This document shows positions 19,372 to 28,977 of a DNA stretch of 64,000 nucleotides, in pieces (within the stretch, counting starts at the first letter, position 1; every line of letters begins with the position of its first letter). The DNA is taken from NCBI GenBank assembly GCA_019828565.1, contig JAHDYR010000055.1, positions 1 to 64,000 of the forward strand. Reading direction: 5' to 3'. The stretch comes from Carpediemonas membranifera. Taxonomy: Eukaryota; Fornicata. The translations under genes and the position numbers were made by a program. The notes under the pieces were generated by a model. It did no database searches, was not told where the DNA came from, and saw only the letters and a list, made by a program, of their open reading frames with translations.

Positions 19372-19381
19372 AGTGATCACT
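19372..19381. repeat. Palindrome AGTGATCACT across the gypsy-1 LTR/leader junction
   Basis: A perfect 10-bp palindrome whose last base is the first base of the 5-prime LTR as read on the plus strand. A tRNA primer-binding site would be expected here, but there is no leading TGG. Gypsy-2 has a 14-bp palindrome in the same place. Confidence 0.75.
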
Positions 19382-19441
19382 GTGCCGGGGCGAAGAGATT
19401 GGAACATTTACATAAACTGCGGACGTGGATGCCTTATGACA
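19381..19441 (-). repeat. Gypsy-1 5-prime LTR (61 bp)
   Basis: Matches 14860-14920. With only 61 bp it must hold any U3 promoter, R and U5; no TATA box is obvious. Confidence 0.92.
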
Positions 19442-20376
19442 CCGGCCGCGTGGATGCGAGCTAACACGTCCTCCAGAGTCTTCAGGAACTCGTCACGGTT
19501 CGCTCCAAAGACGACAATGTCATCTATGTAAGCGAGACACTGAGTATAAAGGGATTGACCCAGAATGTGTTCCATGGCTTTCTGGCAGTGGATGGGAGCA
19601 TTACGAAGCCCAAAGGGCATCCGCTTATACTGGTATTTCTTCCCACCAGCCACAAAAGCGGTATACTTGCGCGAGTCCTGGTTGATTATGATCTGGTGGA
19701 ACGCTTTGGATAGGTCCAGCGTGGCGTAAAACTGTTGGCCTTGTAGGTGATCAATCAAGTCGTCGATGAGGGGTAGGGGATGCTCCTCGGCCTGGGTGAT
19801 AAGGTTCAGCCGTCTAAAGTCGAGGCAGAGGCGAAGCTTGTTGCCTCTCTTCTTTGCCATGACGATTGGGTTATTGAAGGCTGAGTCCGAAGGCTCGATG
19901 ACGTCCAGAGCAAGCAGCTCCTTAACCTGGCGATTAACCTCATCTTCCACCTGCTTGCCGTGACGATATGGGAAGCAGTTGATGACCTGGTCATTCTTGG
20001 TCTTCAGGGAGAATGCTGGGAGCTTGGACGGGCTGGAAATGTCCCCGAATAGGCCTGGGAACTTTTCAACAATCCTTTGGCTGGCTTCTGCAAACTGCAC
20101 ATATTCTGGGGCTGTTCTCTCGACCTCGTTTTCGAACATCTCGTCGTCGTCGTTCTGGTTTGACGGAGTCGGGTCAGGCGAGGGTATCTCGATCAGTCCC
20201 GCGCTGCGCAGGAGTGGGAACCCGATGATCGCATCGTAATGGTCGAGTGAGATGAGGATAAACTTTGTGCGTACAGAGAGGGGTCTACCTGTCACAGAAG
20301 GGTACAGGACAGTATCGTAGGCCACGTGGGAGGTGTTCATGCTGTCTGGAGGGGGTGTATGGGTGGCAGTATACAC
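19442..20376 (-). pseudogene. YR-C protease fragment and RT N-terminal half (gypsy-type)
   Basis: The frame begins after a TAG and encodes the end of a retropepsin-like domain (DAIIGFPLLRSAG), a linker, and a Ty3/gypsy RT: LKTKNDQVINCFPYR, ALDVIEPSDSAFNNP, LDLSKAFHQI, RMPFGLRNAPIHCQ and the catalytic YIDD followed by IVVFG. It ends at the gypsy-1 insertion site. This RT differs clearly from the YR-A and YR-B RTs (YLDD, LPFG-type). The initiator appearing as GTG is not a real start; the gene is 5-prime truncated. Confidence 0.8.
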
Positions 20377-20834
20377 CTACGGAACAGAGGGGCTCTGTCA
20401 AAAATGTCCGATTTAGAACGTCTTACTCTGGCACCATGTAGCCCCCTTCCTGATGCACCTTTGAGCACGTGCTTGGCCTGCGATAATTACTTGGCGTCCC
20501 GTAAAGCCCAAAAATTAATCAAATCGTCATCAAATGCGAATTAAAGATGCTGATATTGCTCATGAAACGACTCTGCTGATCAGCTGGGACTCTACGCGGC
20601 GATATGGCATGGCAAGTCTCTACACTTTGGAGACAATTCGGTCCCATGGTTCCTACCTTGACCCACGTTGTCTCGCGCGCGCGAGGGACTCAATAAAAGG
20701 ATATATCAACACTGGGAGCAGAAAAAAGGCACAGCGAGATGCAGGCGCTGTTGCTGAGCTCATTTTCCGGATAAGACCCGTTTTTGTCACCTCAACCCAT
20801 GTGGTTTGACTATACCTGTTTTACTGGGGGAAAA
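20377..20834. other. Unassigned sequence between YR-C and gypsy-3
   Basis: About 460 bp. No similarity recognised on either strand; it may be the decayed upstream part of YR-C or host DNA. Confidence 0.35.
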
Positions 20835-20895
20835 GACTTCGACACAGGGGTGTCGAAGTCAATCCATAAATGTTCTTAAATTGTACTGACTGACA
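20835..20895 (-). repeat. Gypsy-3 3-prime LTR (about 56-61 bp) with terminal hairpin
   Basis: Starts TGTCAGTCAG on the minus strand, directly after GAGCATGGAGGGGCAG, which aligns with the gypsy-4 polypurine tract GAGCATGGGAGGGAAG. It ends in a perfect hairpin (20835-20845 against 20850-20860, loop of 4) carrying GTGTCGAAGTC. The same hairpin core occurs in gypsy-4 and gypsy-5 LTRs. Only one LTR is present. Confidence 0.7.
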
Positions 20896-21762
20896 CTGCC
20901 CCTCCATGCTCAACTGACTTGAGTATGAATAACTTGTGCCGGTAGGCCTCACAGGGGAAAGCCTGTGCTAACCTACTTCACCGTTGGCGGCTGGGGAATA
21001 GCCCAGTGCCCGGGAAGGGTACTCTGCCTTAGCTCGGTAACCCTTGCTTCACCGTCGCTAACTGTGGGTAGCACAGCAGCCGGAACACCGTTGACATACT
21101 CTTACTGCCACGTAAGGGTGTCCGGTACAACCGTAGTTGTTCTGTTGTGACGTATCTCCAAATTGATTGACTCAGAATTTCGTGGTACCACTGTGTAAGT
21201 ATTGCGTCATACGCTCAAGGGTTAGTCTTACCCGGGCTTACCGCCCTCCCACGGGCCATTACTGGGCCGTATGGTCGTCGATTAGTTCATTCGGATCCTT
21301 AAAATGCACAAATGGCTTCAGTTCGAAACCACCATGGTATGCGGCCTTGAAAGCCCTCATTCTTACATAGCGTTCGAATAACGCCTCTAGAGGCCTCAAA
21401 GCCTCTTCGTTGCCGAGATATGGCCTTTTTTTGCTTTTTCTCGTTCGTCGACAGTTGGGACGCCGCGAATATTGCTCTATAACACTAACAACATCAGTAT
21501 TCGTCTCATAGACGTATAAATATCGTGATTTTGCGGACTTATCGTCCTCAACAAGCGTTCATCGGGGTTCACCAAACGGACCCTTTCTCGGTCGGCGAAT
21601 TCTGCCTAACCCGTCTGCTTTCGTAAATTACGCGTTGCACCATGCTATTCAGCGTCCTGACTTAGCTGTGTGGAGTCCTGGTCATGACCCAGGTCCTACG
21701 TTTTTGTATCATGTAACACGTAAATGAAGTTTTGACCGCGGTTAATACTTCCATACGGCCTA
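20896..21762. other. Gypsy-3 non-coding region upstream of ORF-A1
   Basis: About 870 bp without coding similarity. It shares short blocks with the corresponding region of gypsy-4: CGTGGTACCACTGT (21180 and 50410 regions), CGAGATATGGC, and AACATCAGT about 200-270 bp before each ORF-A start. Because it lies 5-prime of ORF-A1, it probably includes that gene's promoter as well as the retroelement 3-prime UTR. Confidence 0.55.
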
Positions 21763-22916
21763 ATGGAGAACCTTGTGCATGATTTGGACGCACTGATCGC
21801 TGATCTTGCTGGCAATGACGGCAATCTGCCCGTTGCTGAACGTCTCCGCGCTCTGAAGCGCAAACACCAGTCCGTGCTCGTGCCGGACAGCACCGATATG
21901 CCCCAGAGACGTGCTCGTCCCGAGGAATCTTCCTCAGCACCCATTGTTGAGCCGTCATCGCCACAGGACGTCGTCATCGAGGTTCCTGCGGCTCGCGCGA
22001 TCACCCGCCGGCACCCACCTGAGGATATCCGCCGCGTAACGGGTGTTGTCGTCGACGATGAAGGTACGCGTCGCACCTTGACCGGACGCGTCGTGGCTGT
22101 CGCCACTTGTTCTGCCCAAGCTGGTCATGCTGTCAGCACGGTTGAGGCCGCCCAGCGCCGGACCTCCAACCGCCCCGTCACCCGCCAGGTGCTCCGCGGG
22201 CACCTCCAAGGACCTCATCGGGCGGACCTGGCGGAGCGGGAAGCCCGTTTCCAGACCGTAATCGCTTCGGTCTCTGGTCGCGTCTCGAACTGCTTCGAGC
22301 TGCCCCTCCAGGGCATGCTGTCCCGTCTGAGGACCGGCCAGGTCTTCAGCGCTGGCGATGAGGCTGGGGACCTCATGACGCGTCAGTCCCTCTTGCTCCT
22401 GACGGACTTCGTCACCGACGCCGTCGTGGGCCGTGCACTGCGGTCCCACTTTGAGATCGACTCACCTGCCGATGTTGCCCTCGCCGAGGCTCTGCTCGCC
22501 TCTGACGGTGTCACGTCCGGCTGTTTCTCCCGATCTACGGTCGACGTCGTGGTAGCGACCCTGACCCGCATCACTCCCGATCTCGCTGATCGCCAGCCAT
22601 CCTATCTCCGAACCCTGGCGAACCAGTCCCTGATGCGGATCATCATGATCTCTTCGCACCCTTCCTTGTACTGCTGTTGGATGGTGGCCCAGGCCCGTCG
22701 CGTCGACCGTCTGTCTGCTCACGAGGCGACACGGTTTGTGACGGACTACTACGCCCTGCTCACAAACGATCGCATCGCACGGATCGAGACCACGATCAGC
22801 GCTGCCGAGCTCGTGCCGCAGGTGTCTGACCCGTCACTCGACTATGTGATCGTCGAGTGCCTCAGGCACATTGAGCTGTACAACGAACAGTTCCGCGAAA
22901 GCTTCACCCTTGTGGT

Positions 22917-22982
22917 TGTGCCGTGCTAGGGCCCAGAAATATGATAAAGACTGTTTTACGAATTCCGCAGGTTAAGGGCACA
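22917..22982 (-). repeat. Gypsy-2 3-prime LTR (66 bp)
   Basis: Same sequence as 27771-27836; ends are TGTGCC/GGCACA, a 6-bp terminal inverted repeat. Confidence 0.92.
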
Positions 22983-22994
22983 CTTCCCTCCCAA
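22983..22994 (-). promoter_or_regulatory. Gypsy-2 polypurine tract
   Basis: Minus strand TGGGAGGGAAG directly abuts the 3-prime LTR; identical to the gypsy-4 tract. Confidence 0.85.
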
Positions 22995-23008
22995 TGCGTG
23001 TCGCACGA

Positions 23009-26000
23009 CTAACGGCGACCGCTCCTGCGGAACTTCTTCTTAGCACTCTCAAACATCGGCTTGAGACCAGGATTGAGCTCGAGATAACTGTCGATAGCCT
23101 CGAGCTGGTCGTAGTAGCGATTATAGGGGATGTATGAGTCCTCGTCGGGGGTGAGGCCTTCCCAACGGATCAGTAGCTCCAGAGAGCCGTTCTTCTTCTT
23201 ACGGTGGCCTACGACTGCCTCCACGGGTTGTTCATCTTGCTCGTAGGCGGCAATTTCCTCGAGCTCCTTCTCCGTGAGGCCGTCGGCGTGGAATGTGACG
23301 AGTCGGTCTGCGTGGACTGTGGCGACGCACTTCGACACGAGATCCATCACCTTGTAGGTGTTGGGGTGATCGCCCTTCCCCCTCCATGCGGAGCGGTCCG
23401 CGCAGAGGCGGGAGTAGCTTGGTCGGCGGCTTGCCCGGGTATCTCAGCAGGACGTAGGTTTCGTTCTCCCAGGCCCGTGTGCTGTCCGAGGAGCCTGCAG
23501 CCTTGTTTACCTCGTAGGCTTTGACCTTGATCGCGGCAAGTTGTTGGAGCGACGTGACGTGGGCCTGGAAGCGGACGATGTCGTCGGCTTCGACTGAGCC
23601 CGGCTCGAGCATCTGGGTTGCGTTGGTCAGGGCGTCGGGCGCGACGCGCAGCATGGTTGACTTGCGTCCGAACAATAGTTCGAAGGGGCTGAGGCCTGTG
23701 GTGGAGTGGCGGGTGGCGTTGATAACGTGCTGGGCGATGGGCAGGTATGCGGGCCAGTTGTCGTCGCGGGCGTCCAGCAGGAGCGCTCTTAAGCGTCTCA
23801 TGACGGTACCATTCAGGCGTTCGACTACGCCGTTGCTGGCCGGATGATATGCCGTACTGAACCGGTGCTTGAGGCTCAGTCGCTCGTTCATCTCCTCGAC
23901 TAGGGCATTCCTGAACTGTGTACCTTGGTCAGACTGGAGCTCGGCCGGGACGCCGAAAGTCGCCCAGATCTCCAGCAATGCGGCTGCTGCCTCGGCTGCG
24001 CTCGTTGACCGTGTGGGCTTCAATATGGTGAACTTCGAGAACACGTCCACCACCGTGATGACGTACTTGAGACCGTCTCTCTCGGGCAAAGGGCCAATGG
24101 TGTCCACCTGCACCGTCTCGAATGGGCGGATGCGCTGAGTAGAGTGCCACTTGATCGGCTCCTTGCGGGCTGGCTTTGTCTTGCGACAGATTGGACACTG
24201 GCGTAAGGTCGCGCGGACGTCATCCGACATGCCTGGCCACGTGACACCGGACTGCTTCAGATTGGCGATGGTCTGGTCTGGGCCGACGTGGCCCTGTGCA
24301 CCGGCGTGCGCCCTGGTGATCTGCTCTTGGCGCGTCGTGGTGACGTGGTCGATCGAGCGGCGCACCTCGTTCTTGCGCTGGGATGATGGCCGCGACAGTG
24401 CGTCGGCTACGAGGTTCTGCGCTCCAGCTATGTGTGTGACGTTATACGGATACTCTGTCATGGTGAGTCGCCATCGTGTCAGTTTCTTAGTGCCGTCCTC
24501 GTCTGTCTTCCTGAGTAGCCATATCAGATTACGATGGTCCGTGCGAAGCTCGAACGGCTTCAGCTTGAAGAGGGGGGAAAACTCTGGTCGCGTTACACAA
24601 TAGACAATGGCGAAAAGCTCCTGTTCCACCGTGGACCACCGTTGCTGGGTCTCGTCGAGGGTCTTGCTGTAGAAGGCGAGTGGGACCTTCTCGTCACCCT
24701 CGCCCTGCCACAGTACACCACCGATGGCGGTCGACGATGCGTCGGTCTCGAGAGTCCACTTTGCACTCAGGTCTGGGAGCGCGAGGGCGGTGTGCTCGGC
24801 TACTAGGGTCTTCATACGGGCGAATGCTTCGTCCTCAGTGGCAGTCCAATCGAGGGGGGCCGACTTCTGCGGCGATCCCTTTAGGAGGGCGTTGAGCGGG
24901 GCTGATGCGTGGGCGAGGTGTGGGATATAGTTTGACAGATAGTTGAACTTGCCTAGCGTGCGGCGCAGCTCCGTTGTCGTCGTTGGGGGTGTGAGGTCCT
25001 GGATGGCTGCGATACGTGAGGGGGAAACCGACCTGCCAGACTCGTTGACTATAAACCCACATACTTCAACCTCCTTCATGCCAATGGCACACTTGTCGGC
25101 GCGGAGTTTGATATCGTAAGCTTCCAACTGGTCGAAGATCTGGGTGAGGGTCGACTTGAAATCCTGAATGGAGCGGGCGTACGCAAAGATATCGTCGATA
25201 TAGGCTCTCGAACCGTCGATACCAGCGAGCATCTCGTCCATGGCTCGCTGGAACTTTGCTGGGGCGTTCTTCAGCCCGAATGGTGTACGTAAGAACTCGT
25301 AATGCCCGCCCGGGACGGTGAATGCGGTGAGCGGGATGCTATCGGTTGCCATGTTCTGCTGCCAGTATCCGCTGCGCAGGTCGAGCGCCGCGAACACGGA
25401 GCATCCGCTCGCCTCGTGTACAAACGATCGGATGTCCGGCGTGGGGTACAGGTCGTCGATGGTGGCGTTGTTCAAGACGTTGTAAGCGATGCAGAAGCGG
25501 TCTTCGCCGCTCTTCTTCTTTGCCATGACGTGCGGGCTAGAGTGCGGACTTTGACTCTCTCGGATCACGCCCTGGTTGAGCATCTTGTCGATCTCCGCGA
25601 GGGCTGAGTTTCCCGGGTCACCCTTCAACGGCCTGGGTCGGGCCCTGGGTGTAGGGCGGCTTGGATCGACGACGATCTCGTGTGGCGGCATCCTGCTGCC
25701 ATCCGGAGGTAGAGGGCCAAACACGGCCTTGCGCTCGCGAAGGAAGTCGGTCAGCCAGGCAGCCAGCTCCGGGTTCTCTTCGGTCGGCAGCTTAACCTTG
25801 CGCCACTCTTCCTCGGGGTCGACTTCTTCTGTTGTCGAGTCGAGGTAGGGGTGCTGTCCCAGGCCGTCGTCGTCATCGATCGGGTCAGCGGACGGTATTA
25901 GTAGCCGGTCGTTCAGCAGGAAGCCGAGGCGGTGGAGCAAATCGCGTCCAATGAGGACCTTCTTCCTCTGGCCCTTCGTGACCATGAGCAACGCAGTGGT

Positions 26001-27749
26001 GGTCACGGTCTTTCCGTCGACACTGGGGAGGGTCAGCGAGACCTTGGCGGCTTTGCCAGTGGAGATGATATCGTCCCCAGCGCCGAGAAGTTCGACTGAG
26101 GTCGGTATCAGGGTCACGTCGGGGATCGCTGCGAGGGCAGGGGCTGATATGACCGACGTGCAAGCGCCGATGTCGAACTTGACGTTCATGTGCTGGCCGT
26201 TGATAACAGCCGGGACCTTCACCGGGTCCTTGTCGAGTATGATGTCCTCGATCTCGTAGACTTCGTTCTCCAACTCCGAATGAGACGCTTCATCCGCGTC
26301 AAACACCTCATCGACGCGGCGGGGGTTCTTCAGGGTAGACGAGGGGCGGAGGTCCATGCGGCCGGCCCGGCGATCCGACTGTTGGTGACTGGTGGGCGCC
26401 ACAGGGCGTGCGCGGTTGCCGGGCTGCTTTTGCCGCTCTTCGGGTCTGCGTTCCTGACGCTTCTCGGTCTGTGGCTGGCGTTCTTGGGCCTTGTAAGCCT
26501 CCCGTCTGATGAGGAACCTGCAGTCCTTCGTCTCGTGGTGCGGGTTCCAGCCATGCTGTGTGCAGTATCTCGTGTGGGAAGGAGGCATGCGGAACTTGGT
26601 CTTGTCCCTGAACTGCTGGAACGGATCGCGACCATCGAGCCTGCGAGCGAGCGGCTTCCTGCCTGAAGTGCCCGACGCCTGCTCGTTGTTGTCGGCTTGT
26701 GGGCTGGCGAGTCTGAAGGCACGCCATGGGATAATGATGTTCTCGTCGTGATCAACATCCAAGTCGCGTAGTTTGTCGAGAAGTTCGCTGATCTTGTCGG
26801 AGTAGTCCTCAATCTCTTCTTCGTATACATCCTCGGCTTCTTTGGAGAAACCTCTAGTGGCGAAGTCCCGAATGATCCGCTCGAGCAGTTTTGCGGAGAT
26901 GGTGGGGACGTCCTTGATGTCTGGGTTGAGGGCGCTTATGAGCTTACGTGCCTTCTCGACGGCCGTTCGGTGCCGGGGCTCCGGACCGTATAGCGTGATG
27001 TTGTCGAGCTTTGCCTTGAGGAGCTTGGCTCTTGCGCCCGGGTCCGTACTAGTCAAGAGGGTATATGCGAGGTAGGGGGCGATGGAGGTCGCCTCCTTGG
27101 CGAGGAAAGCGTAGACGTCCCCGCCATCGAAGACTGGCCAAGCCGCCGAGGAGGGGGCGGGCTTGGTCTCCTCGGGCACTGGGGGCATATACACGAACGC
27201 CACCGAGACGTCTTCGCCGTCCGGGCCGGTCAGGTTGCCAGGCCGTGCGACTGTCTCGACGTTTGCGATGTCGTGGTCGTCGGTCAGCTGGGTGAAGAAG
27301 TCGCGGGCCTTCTTGCCGCAGTCAGTCAGTATCTGGGGATGTTGAGCTTCAAGGCACTCCCGGGTCATTGCTGTCAGGGTGGGGTCCTTGTGCTTAGCTG
27401 CACACTCGCTACAGGCGGCGAACGTGGCTTTTCTTATGGTCTTCTGTACCTCCTCTACCCAGATGGCGGTGAGGTTGTCGGTCTTCGTTGTACGGGCTCG
27501 TGCCGCAGTACTGGCAGAGCTTGTGTTCGCTGCGCGGCGAGCATCGGAATCGGACAGAACGGTTCGTTGTAGGTCCTCGAAAGTGTCAAAAAGAGTGGTT
27601 GGGCGCCACTGGGCGCGAAGTTTTTCTGTTGTCTCGGGGGACAATGCCCTAAAGAACGAAATTGGATTCTTCTCGTGGGGCATCGCCGAGAGGTACTCCT
27701 GGAGTGCTCTCTCGACGGCGAACGGGGTGTCAATTGTAAGAGTCTTCAT
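23009..27749 (-). CDS. Gypsy-2 Gag-Pol polyprotein, one frame break near 23380
   Basis: The main frame runs 27749-23232 (1505 codons) and the C-terminal tail continues in another phase at about 23370-23009; the switch lies by a C/T-rich run (CCCTTCCCCCTCC), so a one-base sequencing or real indel is likely. Order: Gag, a C-x2-H...H-x4-C zinc motif (from C396), protease with FDIGAC (D526; Ile where Ser or Thr is usual), RT (YIDD 850-853), RNase H (ETDASSTAIGGVLWQ), integrase zinc module (H...H...CPIC), catalytic D1216, D1274, E1310 (35 residues between the last two), and a chromodomain-like tail with EAVVGHRKKKNGS and LIRWEG. It starts at an ATG 22 bp from the LTR. Confidence 0.9.
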
Positions 27750-27758
27750 TTGAATCGG

Positions 27759-27772
27759 CAGTATCGATACTG
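27759..27772. repeat. Palindrome CAGTATCGATACTG across the gypsy-2 LTR/leader junction
   Basis: A perfect 14-bp palindrome covering the last two bases of the 5-prime LTR and the first twelve of the leader, in the primer-binding position. Confidence 0.8.
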
Positions 27773-27836
27773 TGCCGTGCTAGGGCCCAGAAATATGATA
27801 AAGACTGTTTTACGAATTCCGCAGGTTAAGGGCACA
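27771..27836 (-). repeat. Gypsy-2 5-prime LTR (66 bp)
   Basis: Matches 22917-22982 by eye. Confidence 0.92.
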
Positions 27837-28072
27837 TGGTTAAGTATCAGAATTACGCCGTGCCTGGACTCACTCAGCTCACGCAATCCATGTGCACTTG
27901 CCTCCCGATCACCAACTACCTCACCAATGCCCGTCTTTGGCCGCGTGTTCGCCCTGAGTGGCACCCTGAGCTGCTCCTGGCCCGGCTGCGCGAGTCTGCT
28001 GGTGCGATCGACGAAGAATAAATTCTGTTGGCTGCCTTACCTGCCTTTTACAGGTACGTATAAGTGGTAGGC

Positions 28073-28750
28073 TTATGCTTTTCCGAGAAATATATCTAAC
28101 GCTTCGCAGTCCTTGACGTTCTCGTAAGGTTCCCAAGTGTCCTCGCATGGCTCATACCCTTTCCAGTGCACGTGGAACTTCCTATTCTTGATCGACTTCT
28201 CATTGGATGAATCGTAAATGCACTCGACAACGTACTCGGCATCAGTGGTCGCTGCCAGGGCCTGTGCTGAGTCGCGTGACAAGTCACCCTCGAAAGACCT
28301 CACGCGCTCGGATGCTACCCTGAACTCCTTACCCGAGTTCACGTCTCTCACATTGTATGCTACCGGTAAGTTGTCGACGATAACCGGGCTCACTAGCTGC
28401 ATTGGGCCTCGCCAACCTGCCGCAAGCTTGGAAGGTGGCTTAGTCGGATACTTCACCAGCACCCACTCTGAATCAATAACCGGCGGGGACCCAACCCGGT
28501 TGCGCGCGTCCTCTTGCATGGCTCGGATGCGTGCCGCGGCCATCTGTCTCGCGAGTTTCACCGCCTCGCCATTATCTGCCGGATAGTCCGCGCTGTCATC
28601 TTGGCTCGTGAATACAATCTCACTCGGCACTCGCATGTCGCTTCCAAAGATAATCTCAGCCGGCGTGAGGTGATGGGCCGCTCTGGGTGTTACCTGTGTT
28701 GAGTTAACAATAAATTGTGCCACTGGTAAACAGTCGACCCAATCCTCCAT
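28073..28750 (-). pseudogene. Gypsy-3 integrase C-terminal region with chromodomain
   Basis: The fragment begins inside the integrase core's last helices (LPVAQFIVNSTQ, LTPAEIIFGSD), continues through the C-terminal DNA-binding region (WVLVKYPTKPPSKLAAGWR, a GPF/Y-like module) and ends in a chromodomain with YVVECIYDSSN, FHVHWKGYEP and DTWEPYENV. It is close in sequence to 51989-52729 of gypsy-4. The 5-prime part of Pol is missing, so no activity is expected. The chromodomain has the aromatic positions used for methyl-lysine binding (Y, W, W). Confidence 0.85.
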
Positions 28751-28977
28751 ACTGTCAACATCCCTAGATTATCTTCGACCTCAAAAAGCTAGATAATCTA
28801 CGGTTGCAAGAAAAAATGAACTCGACGATGAGCCGGAGCTGGATCTTCAAAGTGGTATGGTAGTACTTGGCTATACCTAAGCAATACGCATGCGCAGTAT
28901 CAAACTTTAAATCCTGCTAGAAAAAAGTAACATAGGGACAAATTGGAATTGAGAGTTGAGACTCAAAAAAAAAAAAA
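28751..28977. other. Spacer with hairpin and A13 run
   Basis: Contains a 9-bp inverted repeat TAGATTATC/GATAATCTA (28765-28773, 28792-28800) and ends in 13 A residues (28965-28977) immediately before the truncated LINE-B copy. The A run might be a retrotransposition tail of another, unrecognised element. Confidence 0.5.

Larger units (their letters stand above)
14860..19441 (-). mobile_element. Gypsy-1: Ty3/gypsy chromovirus-type element with 61-bp LTRs
   Basis: A 4.58-kb complete element: 61-bp LTRs (14860-14920 and 19381-19441) running TG...CA, a 4-bp duplication CCGG (14856-14859 and 19442-19445), a polypurine tract, and one uninterrupted Gag-Pol ORF. Insertion into the YR-C RT is confirmed because deletion of the element plus one CCGG restores the RT frame. 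The two LTRs look identical, so the insertion is young. Confidence 0.93.
13039..20376 (-). mobile_element. YR-C: gypsy-RT/YR chimeric retroelement, interrupted by gypsy-1
   Basis: Minus-strand element in two parts, 19442-20376 (protease tail and RT) and 13039-14859 (rest of RT, RNase H tail, tyrosine recombinase, 3-prime UTR). Removing gypsy-1 and one CCGG rejoins the RT in frame. The 3-prime end is defined by comparison with a second copy at 47964-49565: shared sequence stops at the palindrome CCACAAAGTGTGG (13039-13051). The 5-prime side ends at an in-frame TAG next to 20376, so Gag and part of the protease are missing. Confidence 0.7.
22917..27836 (-). mobile_element. Gypsy-2: Ty3/gypsy element with 66-bp LTRs
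   Basis: A 4.92-kb element with 66-bp LTRs (22917-22982 and 27771-27836) starting TGTGCC and ending GGCACA, a 4-bp duplication TGGT (22913-22916 and 27837-27840), a polypurine tract GGGAGGGAAG at the 3-prime LTR, and a Gag-Pol frame with one break. Excision of the element plus one TGGT restores ORF-A1, confirming the boundaries. Confidence 0.93.
21763..28021 (+). pseudogene. ORF-A1: opposite-strand gene of gypsy-3, split by gypsy-2
   Basis: Coding parts are 21763-22916 and 27841-28021; removing gypsy-2 and one TGGT rejoins them in frame to about 444 codons ending at the TAA 28019-28021. No known domain recognised. The N-terminal 75 residues include MENLVHDLDALIADL and a PQRRARPEE stretch, followed by a long mainly helical region. 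ORF-A2 at 50842-51963 resembles it in start (D..A.I..L pattern, QPRRAPRR), in an inner segment (SLMRIIMISSH... against VFRAVMLGHD...) and in position. It converges on the integrase frame with 51 bp between stops. Function is unknown; two copies conserved within elements argue for a real protein. Confidence 0.65.
20840..28750 (-). mobile_element. Gypsy-3: chromovirus fragment with opposite-strand ORF, interrupted by gypsy-2
   Basis: On the minus strand this retains the integrase C-terminal region and chromodomain (28073-28750), the convergent ORF-A1, a roughly 870-bp non-coding region, a polypurine tract (near 20896-20906) and a short 3-prime LTR. Everything upstream of the integrase C-terminal part is missing; the cut is at 28750. 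Layout and sequence parallel gypsy-4 (50010-55360), where the same order occurs. Gypsy-2 interrupts ORF-A1. Confidence 0.8.

Noticed and set aside
22983-27770. Gypsy-2 tail in 23009-23350 as a separate gene
   Set aside because: It continues the polyprotein after a one-base break and supplies the chromodomain-like end.
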